From positions 1-9,084 of the forward strand of contig JALSKR010000277.1 in the NCBI GenBank assembly GCA_026988735.1: 9,084 bases of DNA, read 5' to 3'. This document shows positions 1-6,723 of the stretch, piece by piece. Origin of the DNA: Sulfurimonas sp. (lineage in GTDB: Bacteria; Campylobacterota; Campylobacteria; Campylobacterales; Sulfurimonadaceae). Numbering within the stretch: the first letter of the stretch is position 1; each line of letters starts with the position of its first letter. The position numbers and the translations under genes were made by a program. The notes beneath the pieces were generated by a model. The model was not told where the DNA came from, did not search any database, and saw only the letters and a program-made list of their open reading frames with translations.

Positions 1-1082
1 GCTATTAAAACACCCTCTATCATCGTGTCTATGTCTCCATCCAGAATGGCAGAGACATTAGTATAGGCTTCATTGCTTCTTGTGTCCTTGATTTGCTGGT
101 ATGGCTGCATTACATAGGAACGTATTTGGTGTCCCCAGCCTATTTCACTTTTGGCGATGCCGGCTTCTTTTGCTTTTTGTTCTTCAAGTTCTAATTCATA
201 CAGACGTGATTTGAGCATTTTCATTGCAGTTGCTTTATTTTTGTGCTGACTTCTGTCATTTTGACACTGTACGACGACACCTGTCGGAATGTGTGTTAAA
301 CGTATCGCAGATTCTGTTTTGTTTACATGTTGTCCGCCTGCACCGCTTGATCGGTAGGTGTCTATACGCAGGTCTTTGTCTTCTATAGTAATGTCAATAT
401 CATCATCTATTTCAGGAGAAACCATAACAGAGGCAAAAGAGGTATGGCGCTTGGCATTGGAATCAAACGGTGAAATTCTGACAAGTCTGTGAATGCCGTT
501 TTCAACCTTGAGATAACCATAGGCATTTTCGCCCTTTATCAGTATGGATACATCTTTGATGCCCGCTTCATCGCCTGCCTGATAATCCAAAACTTCTACT
601 TTAAACCCGCGTCTCTCTGCCCAGCGTTTGTACATTCTCAGCAGCATTTCAGCCCAGTCCTGTGACTCTGTACCTCCCGCACCGGGATGAATAGAAAGAA
701 TAGCATTGTTCGCATCGGTTTCTCCGCTCAGAAGTACCTCAATCTCCATATCACGAATCTGTTTTTCTAGGTTTGGTGCATCTTCATAGAGTGCTTCAAG
801 AGATTCTGTATCATTTTCTTCTTTTGACATCTCATAAAGCTCTTTTGCATCTGCAACAGCATTTTTGGCAGTAGTATATTTGTCAAGCTTTCTTTGGAGT
901 TGTGTCTTTTCTTTTTGTATTTTGGCTGCATAAGCAGCATCATTCCAAAAATCCTGATCATTTTCCATCTTCTGTATTTCTTCTAATCTTGTCTCAATTT
1001 TGTCCGGTTCGACAACACCCGTAATGTTTTTCATTTTGCTATCAATGTTTTTCAAAAGTTCTGTGTATTCGTAGTTGTCCAT
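1..1082 (-). CDS. prfB: Peptide chain release factor 2 (RF2), 3' end cut by window edge
   Basis: Class I release factor that reads UGA and UAA at the ribosomal A site and triggers peptidyl-tRNA hydrolysis. Reading from ATG at 1082, 360 codons are open to the window edge. Family RF2 is about 365 residues, so only a few C-terminal codons are missing. The anticodon-mimic tripeptide SPF is at residues 204-206 (nt 473-465), which marks RF2 rather than RF1. The catalytic GGQ is at 249-251 (nt 338-330) inside [11 protein letters not shown], and [10 protein letters not shown] follows near the C-terminus. The N-terminal third is a charged helical region as in the family. There is no in-frame stop and no CTTTGA slip site near codon 25, so the +1 programmed frameshift found in many bacterial prfB genes is absent. 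The Shine-Dalgarno sequence is weak (GATGGA). The gene is divergent from panC. Identification is secure. Confidence 0.97.
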   Translation of the reverse strand, partial: MDNYEYTELLKNIDSKMKNITGVVEPDKIETRLEEIQKMENDQDFWNDAAYAAKIQKEKTQLQRKLDKYTTAKNAVADAKELYEMSKEENDTESLEALYEDAPNLEKQIRDMEIEVLLSGETDANNAILSIHPGAGGTESQDWAEMLLRMYKRWAERRGFKVEVLDYQAGDEAGIKDVSILIKGENAYGYLKVENGIHRLVRISPFDSNAKRHTSFASVMVSPEIDDDIDITIEDKDLRIDTYRSSGAGGQHVNKTESAIRLTHIPTGVVVQCQNDRSQHKNKATAMKMLKSRLYELELEEQKAKEAGIAKSEIGWGHQIRSYVMQPYQQIKDTRSNEAYTNVSAILDGDIDTMIEGVLI

Positions 1083-1111
1083 ATTCCATCACTTCGTGGC
1101 GTTAAATTTGT

Positions 1112-1132
1112 TATAATTGCAATTATATTATA
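1112..1132. promoter_or_regulatory. Symmetric double -10 region between prfB and panC
   Basis: The 62-bp gap between the divergent starts contains a perfect 16-bp palindrome, TATAATTGCAATTATA (1112-1127). It presents a consensus -10 hexamer on each strand: plus-strand TATAAT at 1112-1117 and minus-strand TATAAT at 1127-1122. A second minus-strand TATAAT lies at 1132-1127. Predicted starts are about 20 nt before the panC ATG and about 33-38 nt before the prfB ATG. I see no convincing -35 box on either side. Function is inferred from sequence and geometry only. Confidence 0.6.
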
Positions 1133-1144
1133 GCAGGGCTTAAA

Positions 1145-1966
1145 ATGAAGATTATATCAGATCCTTTGGCATTACAGCAAGATTTAAAAGAGATTGACAA
1201 AACGGTGGGCTTTGTCCCTACTATGGGTGCTTTGCATGAAGGGCATATTACTCTGATAAAGCGCGCAAGAGAAGAGAATGAAATAGTTGTAGTTTCTGTT
1301 TTTGTCAATCCGACACAGTTTTTGGCAGGTGAAGATTTAGACAAATATCCGAAAAAAGATGATGCTGACAAAAAAATATGTGAATTGGCAGGAGTTGATA
1401 TACTTTTTTTCCCAACTGCAGAGGATATGTACAGCAAAGATGAAGTGAAGATTTGTGCACCAAACGTAAGGGGATATGTACTCGAAGGTGCGACAAGACC
1501 GGGCCATTTCAGTGGTGTGCTGCGGGTTGTTATGAAACTGCTCAATATCGTTTCCCCTACAAGAGCCTATTTTGGAAAAAAGGATGCCCAGCAGCTTCAT
1601 CTCATAACCCTTATGGTAAAGCAGTTTTTTATGAGTGTTGCAATTGTCCCTGTAGACATCGTTCGAGACAGTGACGGACTGGCACTCAGCAGTAGAAATG
1701 TATATCTTTCAAAAGCACAAAGAGAAGAGGCCTTGAAAATTCCAAAGTCTTTATATGCAGCTTCAAAACTCATCAGTAAAAATATTTTGGATACAGCAAA
1801 AATCAAAGAAGAGATGTACGCAATTTTAGCTCCTTTGGAAATAGAATATGCAGAAGTACTCAACCGTGATTTTGAAATGATTCAAAAAGTAGAAATCGGA
1901 AATACTATCATACTTGTAGAAGTTATTGTGGGAGAGACAAGGCTACTTGACAATATTTGGTTCTAA
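1145..1966 (+). CDS. panC: Pantothenate synthetase (pantoate--beta-alanine ligase)
   Basis: Cytoplasmic enzyme of vitamin B5/coenzyme A synthesis. It joins pantoate and beta-alanine using ATP through a pantoyl-adenylate intermediate. At 273 residues it matches the family (E. coli about 283). Visible motifs are PTMGALHEGH at 25-34 with the HxGH nucleotide-binding signature, FVNPTQF at 53-59, EGATRPGHFSGV at 114-125 for substrate and ATP binding, FGKKDAQQ at 143-150 and SSRNVYLS at 182-189 (the KMSKS-like loop region). The ATG is preceded by GCAGGG at 1133-1138, 6 nt upstream. The gene is divergent from prfB. Its 3' end overlaps the convergent ftsI by 24 bp. No other pan gene is in view, so it is transcribed alone here. 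Confidence 0.97.
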   Translation: MKIISDPLALQQDLKEIDKTVGFVPTMGALHEGHITLIKRAREENEIVVVSVFVNPTQFLAGEDLDKYPKKDDADKKICELAGVDILFFPTAEDMYSKDEVKICAPNVRGYVLEGATRPGHFSGVLRVVMKLLNIVSPTRAYFGKKDAQQLHLITLMVKQFFMSVAIVPVDIVRDSDGLALSSRNVYLSKAQREEALKIPKSLYAASKLISKNILDTAKIKEEMYAILAPLEIEYAEVLNRDFEMIQKVEIGNTIILVEVIVGETRLLDNIWF

Positions 1967-3703
1967 ATAACCCTCTTCTATCATAATATCAACTGCTTTT
2001 TTAAAGACAGGAACGGCAGTTTGGGCTGCAAACTGGCTTTTTTTCGGCTGTATGACAATGACACCTATGGTGTATTTGTGCTTTTTGTCATTGGCAAATC
2101 CCATAAAAGCAGTATTGTATTTCCTTACATACTGTCCCTTTTCAACAATATGCGCCGTTCCTGTCTTCCCACCGATTTGCAATCCTTTTGTGATGGCTTT
2201 TTTCCCGGTTCCTTCATTAACGGTTTTGAGCAGAATCTTATTCATTCTTTTTGCCGTTGCACTTTTTATGACCTGAATACTCTCTTCATAACCGAGTTCT
2301 TTTACAGTGCCGCGTTCATCTATAAAACTTTTGACAAGTTTAGGTTTGACCATGCGACCGTTGTTGTTAAAAACACTGTAGGCACGAAGGAGTTGCATAA
2401 GATTTGCACGGATTCCGTAGCCATAGGCACAGGTGGCTTTGTAAATTTCATTTTCGAGCCGTTTGGCACTTGGAACAGAGCCTTTTCTCTCATAAATCAA
2501 GTCAGGTGTGGATTTGCTTGCAAAACCAAATTTTTTCAGCCCTTGATAAAAATCATATCCGGAGAGTCTTTGTGCCAGTTGGGCTATACCGATATTTGAA
2601 GAGTAGACGATTACATTCTCAGCAGAGAGCCAGTCAAATCTGTGCTCATCGGTAATGACCTTTCTTCCTATCTTAAAGCGTCCGTTATGTCCGTTTACCA
2701 AATCATAGGGATTTACAAGTTTATGTTCTAAAAGTAAGGCAAACGTGATAGGCTTTAAAACACTTCCCGGTTCAAAACTGTACTCTATCATGGAACTGTT
2801 GAGAGAAGGATAGTCACTGCGTCTAATCTTTTTTGGCAAATATCTGTTAGAACTCGCCAGTGCATAGACATCTCCTGTTTTGGAGTCCATAATGGCAATC
2901 ATCACCTCTTTTGCACGCAGTTCTTTTTTCATGCCATCAAGCATCTTTTCTATACGTATTTGAAAAGAAACAGGAATAGTCAGTTTGATGTCAAGCCCAT
3001 TGATCTTTGGTTTGGTAAAACTCTCTTTGTTTAAGATAATGTAGCTGTTGACATCACGTTTGCCCCTGCTGTAGCCGTCTTGTCTGGGTGAGAGTTCGTT
3101 GTCAAATCTTTTTTCAAGTCCTTTGACACCTTTGATGGAGGTGTATCCGTCTTCTTCTATTTTATGCGGATACCCTATTACAGGAGTAAGAAGAGTTCCA
3201 TAAGGGTATTCTCGGCTTTCACCACTTTCGAGTATACTGAGTCCATGCACAGAACGAAGTCCTGTTATTGGGTTTTTTAACTCTAAAAATACTTTAAAGC
3301 GTCGTAGTTCCCGAGCGAGTGTTTTTAAATAGTGTGCTTTTATCTGGGGGACATTATAGCTGAGGACAACGACGCCTTTACGCTTGGAGAGTCTTTTTTT
3401 AATTTCCTTTGGTGTCATGCCCGAGTAAATACTGAAAAGCTTTACAAACAACTCTTTTTTGTCAGGATCAATGTAGCGGGTGTTGACAACAGCTTTATAA
3501 AGTTTCTTTGTTGTCGCTATATGAAAACCGTCTGCACTGATGATACTGCCACGCTGTGCTTTTGAACTCTCTACAGCATATAAAGAGGGCATATGGCGTG
3601 ATTTTGTGGCGGTGAGAAGCATAACACTTAAAAAAACCACAAAAGCAAGAGAAATAAGGACATATAAAAGGAATATTTTTTTACTTTTGTTGCGGTTTAC
3701 CAT
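1943..3703 (-). CDS. ftsI: Septal penicillin-binding protein, class B transpeptidase (FtsI/PBP3-like)
   Basis: Cross-links peptidoglycan, most likely septal peptidoglycan at the divisome together with FtsW. It is a 586-residue bitopic inner-membrane protein: basic N-terminus, TM helix about 10-31, RGSIISADG at 51-59 (class B pedestal box), then the transpeptidase domain. The active-site set is complete: SVLK with nucleophile Ser314 and Lys317, SSN at 368-370, and KTGTA at 513-517. Length is close to E. coli FtsI (588). It is the last gene of the flgB-flgC-fliE cluster, 24 bp after fliE, the same order as in H. pylori where HP1556 follows fliE. Its Shine-Dalgarno is poor (the start is preceded by AATAACTTC). 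No promoter of its own is obvious, so it may depend on readthrough from the flagellar genes. The 3' end overlaps panC. MrdA/PBP2 is the alternative, but length and context favour FtsI. Confidence 0.9.
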   Translation of the reverse strand: MVNRNKSKKIFLLYVLISLAFVVFLSVMLLTATKSRHMPSLYAVESSKAQRGSIISADGFHIATTKKLYKAVVNTRYIDPDKKELFVKLFSIYSGMTPKEIKKRLSKRKGVVVLSYNVPQIKAHYLKTLARELRRFKVFLELKNPITGLRSVHGLSILESGESREYPYGTLLTPVIGYPHKIEEDGYTSIKGVKGLEKRFDNELSPRQDGYSRGKRDVNSYIILNKESFTKPKINGLDIKLTIPVSFQIRIEKMLDGMKKELRAKEVMIAIMDSKTGDVYALASSNRYLPKKIRRSDYPSLNSSMIEYSFEPGSVLKPITFALLLEHKLVNPYDLVNGHNGRFKIGRKVITDEHRFDWLSAENVIVYSSNIGIAQLAQRLSGYDFYQGLKKFGFASKSTPDLIYERKGSVPSAKRLENEIYKATCAYGYGIRANLMQLLRAYSVFNNNGRMVKPKLVKSFIDERGTVKELGYEESIQVIKSATAKRMNKILLKTVNEGTGKKAITKGLQIGGKTGTAHIVEKGQYVRKYNTAFMGFANDKKHKYTIGVIVIQPKKSQFAAQTAVPVFKKAVDIMIEEGYLEPNIVK

Positions 3704-3727
3704 GAAGTTATTGTGTGCAGTGGCAGA

Positions 3728-4027
3728 TTATAATTGTGTTCTGCCAATCTCTTTGTAGGCATTTAATGCTTTGTTTCGAATCTCTAACATAAGTTTCATA
3801 CTTGTTTCTGCTTTGCCGATTGCAAGTGCTGCCTGATGTAAATCTTTTACCTGACCTGTTGCCAAATCTGCTATAGCTTTTTCGCTCTCTTTTTGAATGT
3901 CATTGACTTCATTGAGGGCTGATTTTAACTGCTGGGCAAAAGCTTCGCCACCGGTTTTTTCAGTGCTGCCTTTTTGTTTTAAAAGGTCTGCTGTTGAAGC
4001 ACCGGAAATATTATTAATGTTGTTCAT
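3728..4027 (-). CDS. fliE: Flagellar hook-basal body protein FliE
   Basis: Small rod/MS-ring junction protein that links FliF to the proximal rod and is exported by the flagellar type III apparatus. At 99 residues it is typical of FliE. The N-terminal 30 residues are polar and low in complexity. The rest is helical and ends in the conserved pattern AYKEIGRTQL (90-99). A clear Shine-Dalgarno, AAGGAAGTGAGAG, lies in the short gap after flgC. It sits third in flgB-flgC-fliE-ftsI, the standard epsilonproteobacterial order. No signal peptide is seen, as expected for a type III substrate. Confidence 0.94.
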   Translation of the reverse strand: MNNINNISGASTADLLKQKGSTEKTGGEAFAQQLKSALNEVNDIQKESEKAIADLATGQVKDLHQAALAIGKAETSMKLMLEIRNKALNAYKEIGRTQL

Positions 4028-4045
4028 AATCTCTCACTTCCTTTT

Positions 4046-4540
4046 TTATTGTAACAGTGATATGGCGGCATTTGCCATATCTTTTGCACTTTGAAATGCC
4101 GCAACATTAGCCTGATACGAGCGTGTTGCTTCTACCAAATCGGACATTTCCACAACAGGATTAATATTTGGATAGGCCACATACCCGTTTGCATCTGCAT
4201 CCGGGTTGTTTGGCTCAAATTTCATAAGAGGTTTGCTGTCATCTCTTACAATTTTGTCAACTACTACACTCATTATAGCAGGATTTACCTTTTGTCCAAA
4301 TTGTCCTTCATTCAAAGGGTCTTCATATTTGGCACTTTGTGCCGTCTCACCCAGAGCTTGGTTATATACATCATTAAAGTTTACAGCTTTAAAAACAACC
4401 TCTTTACGACGGTAGGGTCCGCCTTCTTCTGTTCGTGTTGTCTGTGCATTTGCTATATTGCTTGAGATGACATTGACACGGACTCTTTGGGCTGAGAGTC
4501 CGTAACCGCTGATATCAAAACTGTTGAGAAAATTACTCAT
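4046..4540 (-). CDS. flgC: Proximal flagellar rod protein FlgC
   Basis: Rod protein of the flagellar basal body, exported by the flagellar type III system. It has 164 residues, somewhat longer than enterobacterial FlgC (about 134) because of the middle region. The N-terminal heptad region carries the rod signature NVISSNIANAQTT (23-35). The C-terminal segment from about 132 (MSDLVEATRSYQANVAAF) is the matching amphipathic helix that packs with the N-terminus in axial proteins. Its Shine-Dalgarno, TAAGGA, overlaps the flgB stop codon and the gap is 12 bp, so translation is probably coupled to flgB. Confidence 0.95.
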   Translation of the reverse strand: MSNFLNSFDISGYGLSAQRVRVNVISSNIANAQTTRTEEGGPYRRKEVVFKAVNFNDVYNQALGETAQSAKYEDPLNEGQFGQKVNPAIMSVVVDKIVRDDSKPLMKFEPNNPDADANGYVAYPNINPVVEMSDLVEATRSYQANVAAFQSAKDMANAAISLLQ

Positions 4541-4552
4541 TTTTTTCTATCC

Positions 4553-4984
4553 TTAATTTACTTTTGCCGAAGCATCTATGACACTTTTAAATATGCCTGC
4601 ATCTTTTTTTGCTGCCATGACAATGGCATTAAACATTATGGAGTTTTTACTCATTTCTGTTGTTTCTACATCTATATCGACTGAATTACCGTCATTTCGT
4701 GCCATATGCCCGTCTCTGAAAAAGAGTGTCGGTTTTATCTGGCTGCTCTCTTCTTTTGGCGCCAAGTGTTTGGAGTTTGTCTGTGCCATTTTAAGCTGAT
4801 GTGTATTATCCTGATAAAGTGCATTTTTTTGAGCAATCAAAGCATCTTCAAAACTGATGTCTCTTGGCTTGTAATAGGGAGTGTCCGCATTGGCAATATT
4901 TGATGAAATCATATCCTGACGGGCTACGCGATAGTCCATAGCTTTCGTTAAAAGGGAATGCGTTTTAGATATTTCAATGCTCAT
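4553..4984 (-). CDS. flgB: Proximal flagellar rod protein FlgB
   Basis: First gene of the rod operon. FlgB is a proximal rod subunit exported by the flagellar type III system. At 143 residues it matches the family. The rod signature SSNIANADTP is at 27-36, followed by a Tyr/Lys-Pro segment typical of FlgB. The C-terminal half carries the conserved VDIDVETTEMSKNSIMFN region and the end helix. The start at 4984 has a strong AAGGAG at 4995-4990 with 5-nt spacing, and a sigma-54 promoter lies just upstream. Confidence 0.95.
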   Translation of the reverse strand: MSIEISKTHSLLTKAMDYRVARQDMISSNIANADTPYYKPRDISFEDALIAQKNALYQDNTHQLKMAQTNSKHLAPKEESSQIKPTLFFRDGHMARNDGNSVDIDVETTEMSKNSIMFNAIVMAAKKDAGIFKSVIDASAKVN

Positions 4985-4997
4985 AAATGCTCCTTAC

Positions 4998-5009
4998 TTT
5001 ACATGTAAA
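4998..5009. promoter_or_regulatory. 12-bp palindrome at the presumed flgB transcription start
   Basis: TTTACATGTAAA is a perfect dyad. It lies between the sigma-54 -12 element and the flgB Shine-Dalgarno, covering the predicted start point near 5007. It could be a repressor site or simply AT-rich chance. No regulator is assigned. Confidence 0.3.
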
Positions 5010-5018
5010 CAAATTCAA

Positions 5019-5032
5019 GCAATTTTTATTCC
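5019..5032 (-). promoter_or_regulatory. Sigma-54 (RpoN) promoter of flgB-flgC-fliE-ftsI
   Basis: On the minus strand the sequence reads TTGGAATAAAAATTGCTT. It has the invariant GG (5032-5031) and GC (5020-5019) exactly 10 bp apart, in the GGAA...TTGCTT form known for Campylobacter RpoN promoters. Predicted start is about 5007, giving a leader of about 22 nt with AAGGAG. RpoN control of rod and hook genes is established in Campylobacter and Helicobacter, activated by the FlgR/FlgS system. That this site serves the whole operon is inferred. Confidence 0.85.
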
Positions 5033-5059
5033 AAAATAAGCATGAGTAACACCTCCCCT

Positions 5060-5087
5060 CGGAAGCAAGGTTTTAACCTTGCTTCCG
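5060..5087. repeat. Hairpin repeat, copy C (CGGAA / 7-bp stem / TTTA loop family)
   Basis: CGGAA (5060-5064) is followed by stem GCAAGGT, loop TTTA (5072-5075), stem ACCTTGC and then TTCCG, so the pairing extends to 12 bp or more. The same CGGAA prefix and TTTA loop with a different 7-bp stem occur at 7464 and 9050. It lies between the divergent flgB promoter and the first pilin gene. In neither direction does a T-tract follow it (A6 on the plus side), so it is not an ordinary intrinsic terminator. Probably a member of a dispersed palindromic family, REP-like. Confidence 0.65.
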
Positions 5088-5113
5088 AAAAAATTTCATA
5101 ACATCAACAATAA

Positions 5114-5173
5114 GATTAAGCAAACTTTAATCAAACAAGGTTCATAATGTCCTCTAAGATTACTAGTGTAATC
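5114..5173 (+). promoter_or_regulatory. Candidate promoter and two GATTA/TAATC dyads upstream of pilin 1
   Basis: A -10-like CATAAT is at 5143-5148 with no clear -35. It is bracketed by two inverted repeats with similar half-sites: GATTAA-N7-TTAATC (5114-5132) and GATTAC-TAGT-GTAATC (5158-5173), centres about 42 bp apart. The second would lie in the leader of the transcript. The TATATAAAT at 5181-5189 is too near the Shine-Dalgarno to be the -10. These could be operator sites or an RNA hairpin. The assignment is tentative. Confidence 0.35.
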
Positions 5174-5200
5174 CAAATTTTATATAAATAAGGAGTTCTT

Positions 5201-5641
5201 ATGAAAAGAGCTGGTTTTACAATGATCGAATTGATCTTCGTTATCGTTATTTTAGGTATTTTGGCAGCAGTTGCCATTCCAAAGCTTGCAGCTACGCGTA
5301 CGGATGCTCAAGTCTCAAAAATTTCTACAGAAGCAGCAACGCTTGTAAGTGAATTAGGTACCTTCTATACTGCGCAAGGCACTTTTAAAGGTAAAAGTAC
5401 TGCAGATATTACAAATATATCACTTAAAACAGGTAGTACTAATATTCAAAATGATAAGATTATTGTTTTGGGCGATGATAACAACAATACATGTTTAGAA
5501 ATTACATTTAACAATGTTGATGATGGAAATATAACAGTAAGTGCAGATAATGCTAGTGGAACAGTTTGTAATGCCGTAAAAGAAGCGACTGCAGATTTAC
5601 AAAAAACATATAACTTTGGTGGATCAAACGTAGCTTACTAA
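5201..5641 (+). CDS. Type IV pilin-like protein 1 (prepilin N-terminal cleavage/methylation domain)
   Basis: A pilin or pseudopilin subunit processed by prepilin peptidase and assembled from the inner membrane by a type IV pilus or type II secretion machine. The 146-residue precursor has leader MKRAG, cleavage between Gly5 and Phe6, mature start FTMIEL with the invariant Glu at mature position 5, and a hydrophobic helix running to about residue 27 (AIP). The polar globular domain has two cysteines, Cys98 and Cys123, likely a disulfide. Start chosen at 5201: AAGGAG lies 5 nt upstream. A terminator-like hairpin follows, so this gene is probably expressed separately from the next two. Major pilin, minor pilin and GspG/H-type pseudopilin cannot be told apart here. 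Confidence 0.88.
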   Translation: MKRAGFTMIELIFVIVILGILAAVAIPKLAATRTDAQVSKISTEAATLVSELGTFYTAQGTFKGKSTADITNISLKTGSTNIQNDKIIVLGDDNNNTCLEITFNNVDDGNITVSADNASGTVCNAVKEATADLQKTYNFGGSNVAY

Positions 5642-5647
5642 AATATT

Positions 5648-5689
5648 TTGTTGCATCTTCAAAAGAGGTGCAACAAATAACTTCTTTTT
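5648..5689 (+). terminator. Probable intrinsic terminator after pilin 1
   Basis: A 12-bp stem with two G-U pairs is formed by 5648-5659 and 5665-5676, around a CAAAA loop. It begins 6 nt after the pilin 1 stop. The T-rich stretch CTTCTTTTT (5681-5689) starts 4 nt after the stem, so termination may be partial. Confidence 0.6.
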
Positions 5690-5730
5690 AAAATATCCGT
5701 GCCTTCTTCTATAAACCTTAAAGTTACTCT

Positions 5731-5736
5731 TATAAT
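5731..5736 (+). promoter_or_regulatory. -10 box upstream of pilin 2
   Basis: Consensus TATAAT, about 41 bp before the pilin 2 ATG. The upstream tract is T-rich with no recognisable TTGACA, as is common in epsilonproteobacterial housekeeping promoters. The predicted leader is about 35 nt with AAAGGG before the start. Confidence 0.5.
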
Positions 5737-5777
5737 AAAAACGATACTATTTATTTAAAAAATTATAAAGGGTTGTT

Positions 5778-6242
5778 ATGCGTACAAGTTTTCACAGAGC
5801 ATTTACAATGATAGAACTGATTTTTGTTATTGTTATTTTAGGTATTTTGGCGGCTGTAGCCATTCCCAAACTAGCTGCTACAAGAGGCGACGCACAAGTT
5901 TCTAAAATAGCAATGAACATAATGACAGGAGCCTCTGAAATCGCTTCATATGCCATGAGTCAGGCAAAAACAGAAGACAACCTTTCTATTATGTCCAATG
6001 CAGTTGCTGCTATGGAAGCAAGTGGAGAAGTGAGTATCTCAACTACTGATAAAAAAGCAGTTATTAAAGTCGGTTCTGTAAATGATTGTGCTACAATACA
6101 GATACAGACAGGGACAGATGATGATAATTTGACACTCTCCTTTGGCAATCCCGGCAGTGATACACTCTGCAGTGCGCTCCAGGGAGCCATAGATGCCACG
6201 CAATACCCTATGAAACTTCGTGGCACATCGGTTACTTGTTGA
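5778..6242 (+). CDS. Type IV pilin-like protein 2
   Basis: Paralogue of the preceding gene; 154-residue precursor. The leader is MRTSFHRA with cleavage after Ala8 instead of Gly, giving mature FTMIEL with Glu at position 5 (Glu13). Its hydrophobic helix is nearly identical to pilin 1 through KLAATR and then GDAQVSKI. The globular part is diverged and carries Cys104 and Cys131, matching the pair in pilin 1, plus a third cysteine as the final residue (Cys154). AAAGGG at 5767-5772 is 5 nt before the ATG. The next pilin begins 17 bp after the TGA, so cotranscription is likely. Role in a pilus or pseudopilus is inferred from the N-terminal domain only. Confidence 0.86.
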   Translation: MRTSFHRAFTMIELIFVIVILGILAAVAIPKLAATRGDAQVSKIAMNIMTGASEIASYAMSQAKTEDNLSIMSNAVAAMEASGEVSISTTDKKAVIKVGSVNDCATIQIQTGTDDDNLTLSFGNPGSDTLCSALQGAIDATQYPMKLRGTSVTC

Positions 6243-6259
6243 TGAAAGGTACTAATCTT

Positions 6260-6718
6260 ATGAAGAAATCAAAATATGCATTTACAATGATAGAACTTGT
6301 TTTTGTCATTGTTGTTTTAGGCATACTTGCAACTATTGCCATTCCAAAATTTGCTGCAACAAGAACAGATGCACAGATAAGTAAAGGCCGTGCAGACATT
6401 GCCTCTATACGTTCTGCTATTATTTCAGACAGACAGGCACATATTATCAAAGGCGAACCGGATTACATATCCGGATTAAGTCAAGACGCTACAACGCTTT
6501 TTGACGGGAACGGAACTACAGGAAGGGAACTTCTAATGTATGGAGTGACGACTGGAAATACAGACGGACACTGGAGTACAACAGATACCGCAGCGCCTTA
6601 TATTCATTATGTATATAAAGTCGGCGGTAAAAACTGTGCCTTTACATATGACCCTCAAACAGGAAAATTTGATTTAAATGCTAATCAAGATACTATTTGT
6701 GATAAACTTGTAAATTAA
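6260..6718 (+). CDS. Type IV pilin-like protein 3
   Basis: Third tandem pilin, 152 residues from ATG 6260. The leader is MKKSKYA with cleavage after Ala7, mature FTMIELVFVIVVLG, Glu at position 5 (Glu12), and a helix ending near AIPKFAATRTDAQ. The soluble domain differs most from the other two: longer, with a WSTTDTAAPYIHYVY segment and Cys126/Cys147. That layout resembles minor pilins or pseudopilins. Start choice: 6260 gives a normal 7-residue leader and has AAAGG about 10 nt upstream. An in-frame ATG at 6242, overlapping the pilin 2 stop, and a TTG at 6236 would give longer leaders without a Shine-Dalgarno. It is likely cotranscribed with pilin 2. Confidence 0.85.
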   Translation: MKKSKYAFTMIELVFVIVVLGILATIAIPKFAATRTDAQISKGRADIASIRSAIISDRQAHIIKGEPDYISGLSQDATTLFDGNGTTGRELLMYGVTTGNTDGHWSTTDTAAPYIHYVYKVGGKNCAFTYDPQTGKFDLNANQDTICDKLVN

Positions 6719-6723
6719 ATAAT

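Noticed and set aside
1123..1545. 140-codon minus-strand open frame opposite panC
   Set aside because: panC is complete with all its motifs in the same stretch. The antisense product is low-complexity, Ser-rich and resembles nothing.
2021..2599. 192-codon plus-strand open frame
   Set aside because: It lies antisense to the transpeptidase domain of ftsI, whose active-site motifs are intact. The translation has no coherent domain and no ribosome site; it is a shadow frame.
5060..5093. Hairpin at 5060 as a rho-independent terminator
   Set aside because: The A-run follows on the plus strand and no T-run follows on either strand. It also lies between divergent promoters, where a terminator has no gene to end.
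5719..5747. Possible sigma-28 promoter (TAAA ... CGATAC) for pilin 2
   Set aside because: The spacing is about 2 bp longer than the consensus and the -10 is incomplete. The perfect TATAAT at 5731 is a better explanation.
6236..6259. Upstream TTG (6236) or ATG (6242) as pilin 3 start
   Set aside because: Both give prepilin leaders of 13-15 residues without a Shine-Dalgarno. ATG 6260 gives a normal 7-residue leader with AAAGG upstream.
6459..6475. Inverted repeat CCGGAT...ATCCGG inside pilin 3
   Set aside because: It lies within coding sequence, is short, and has neither the CGGAA prefix nor the TTTA loop of the repeat family. It is probably chance.
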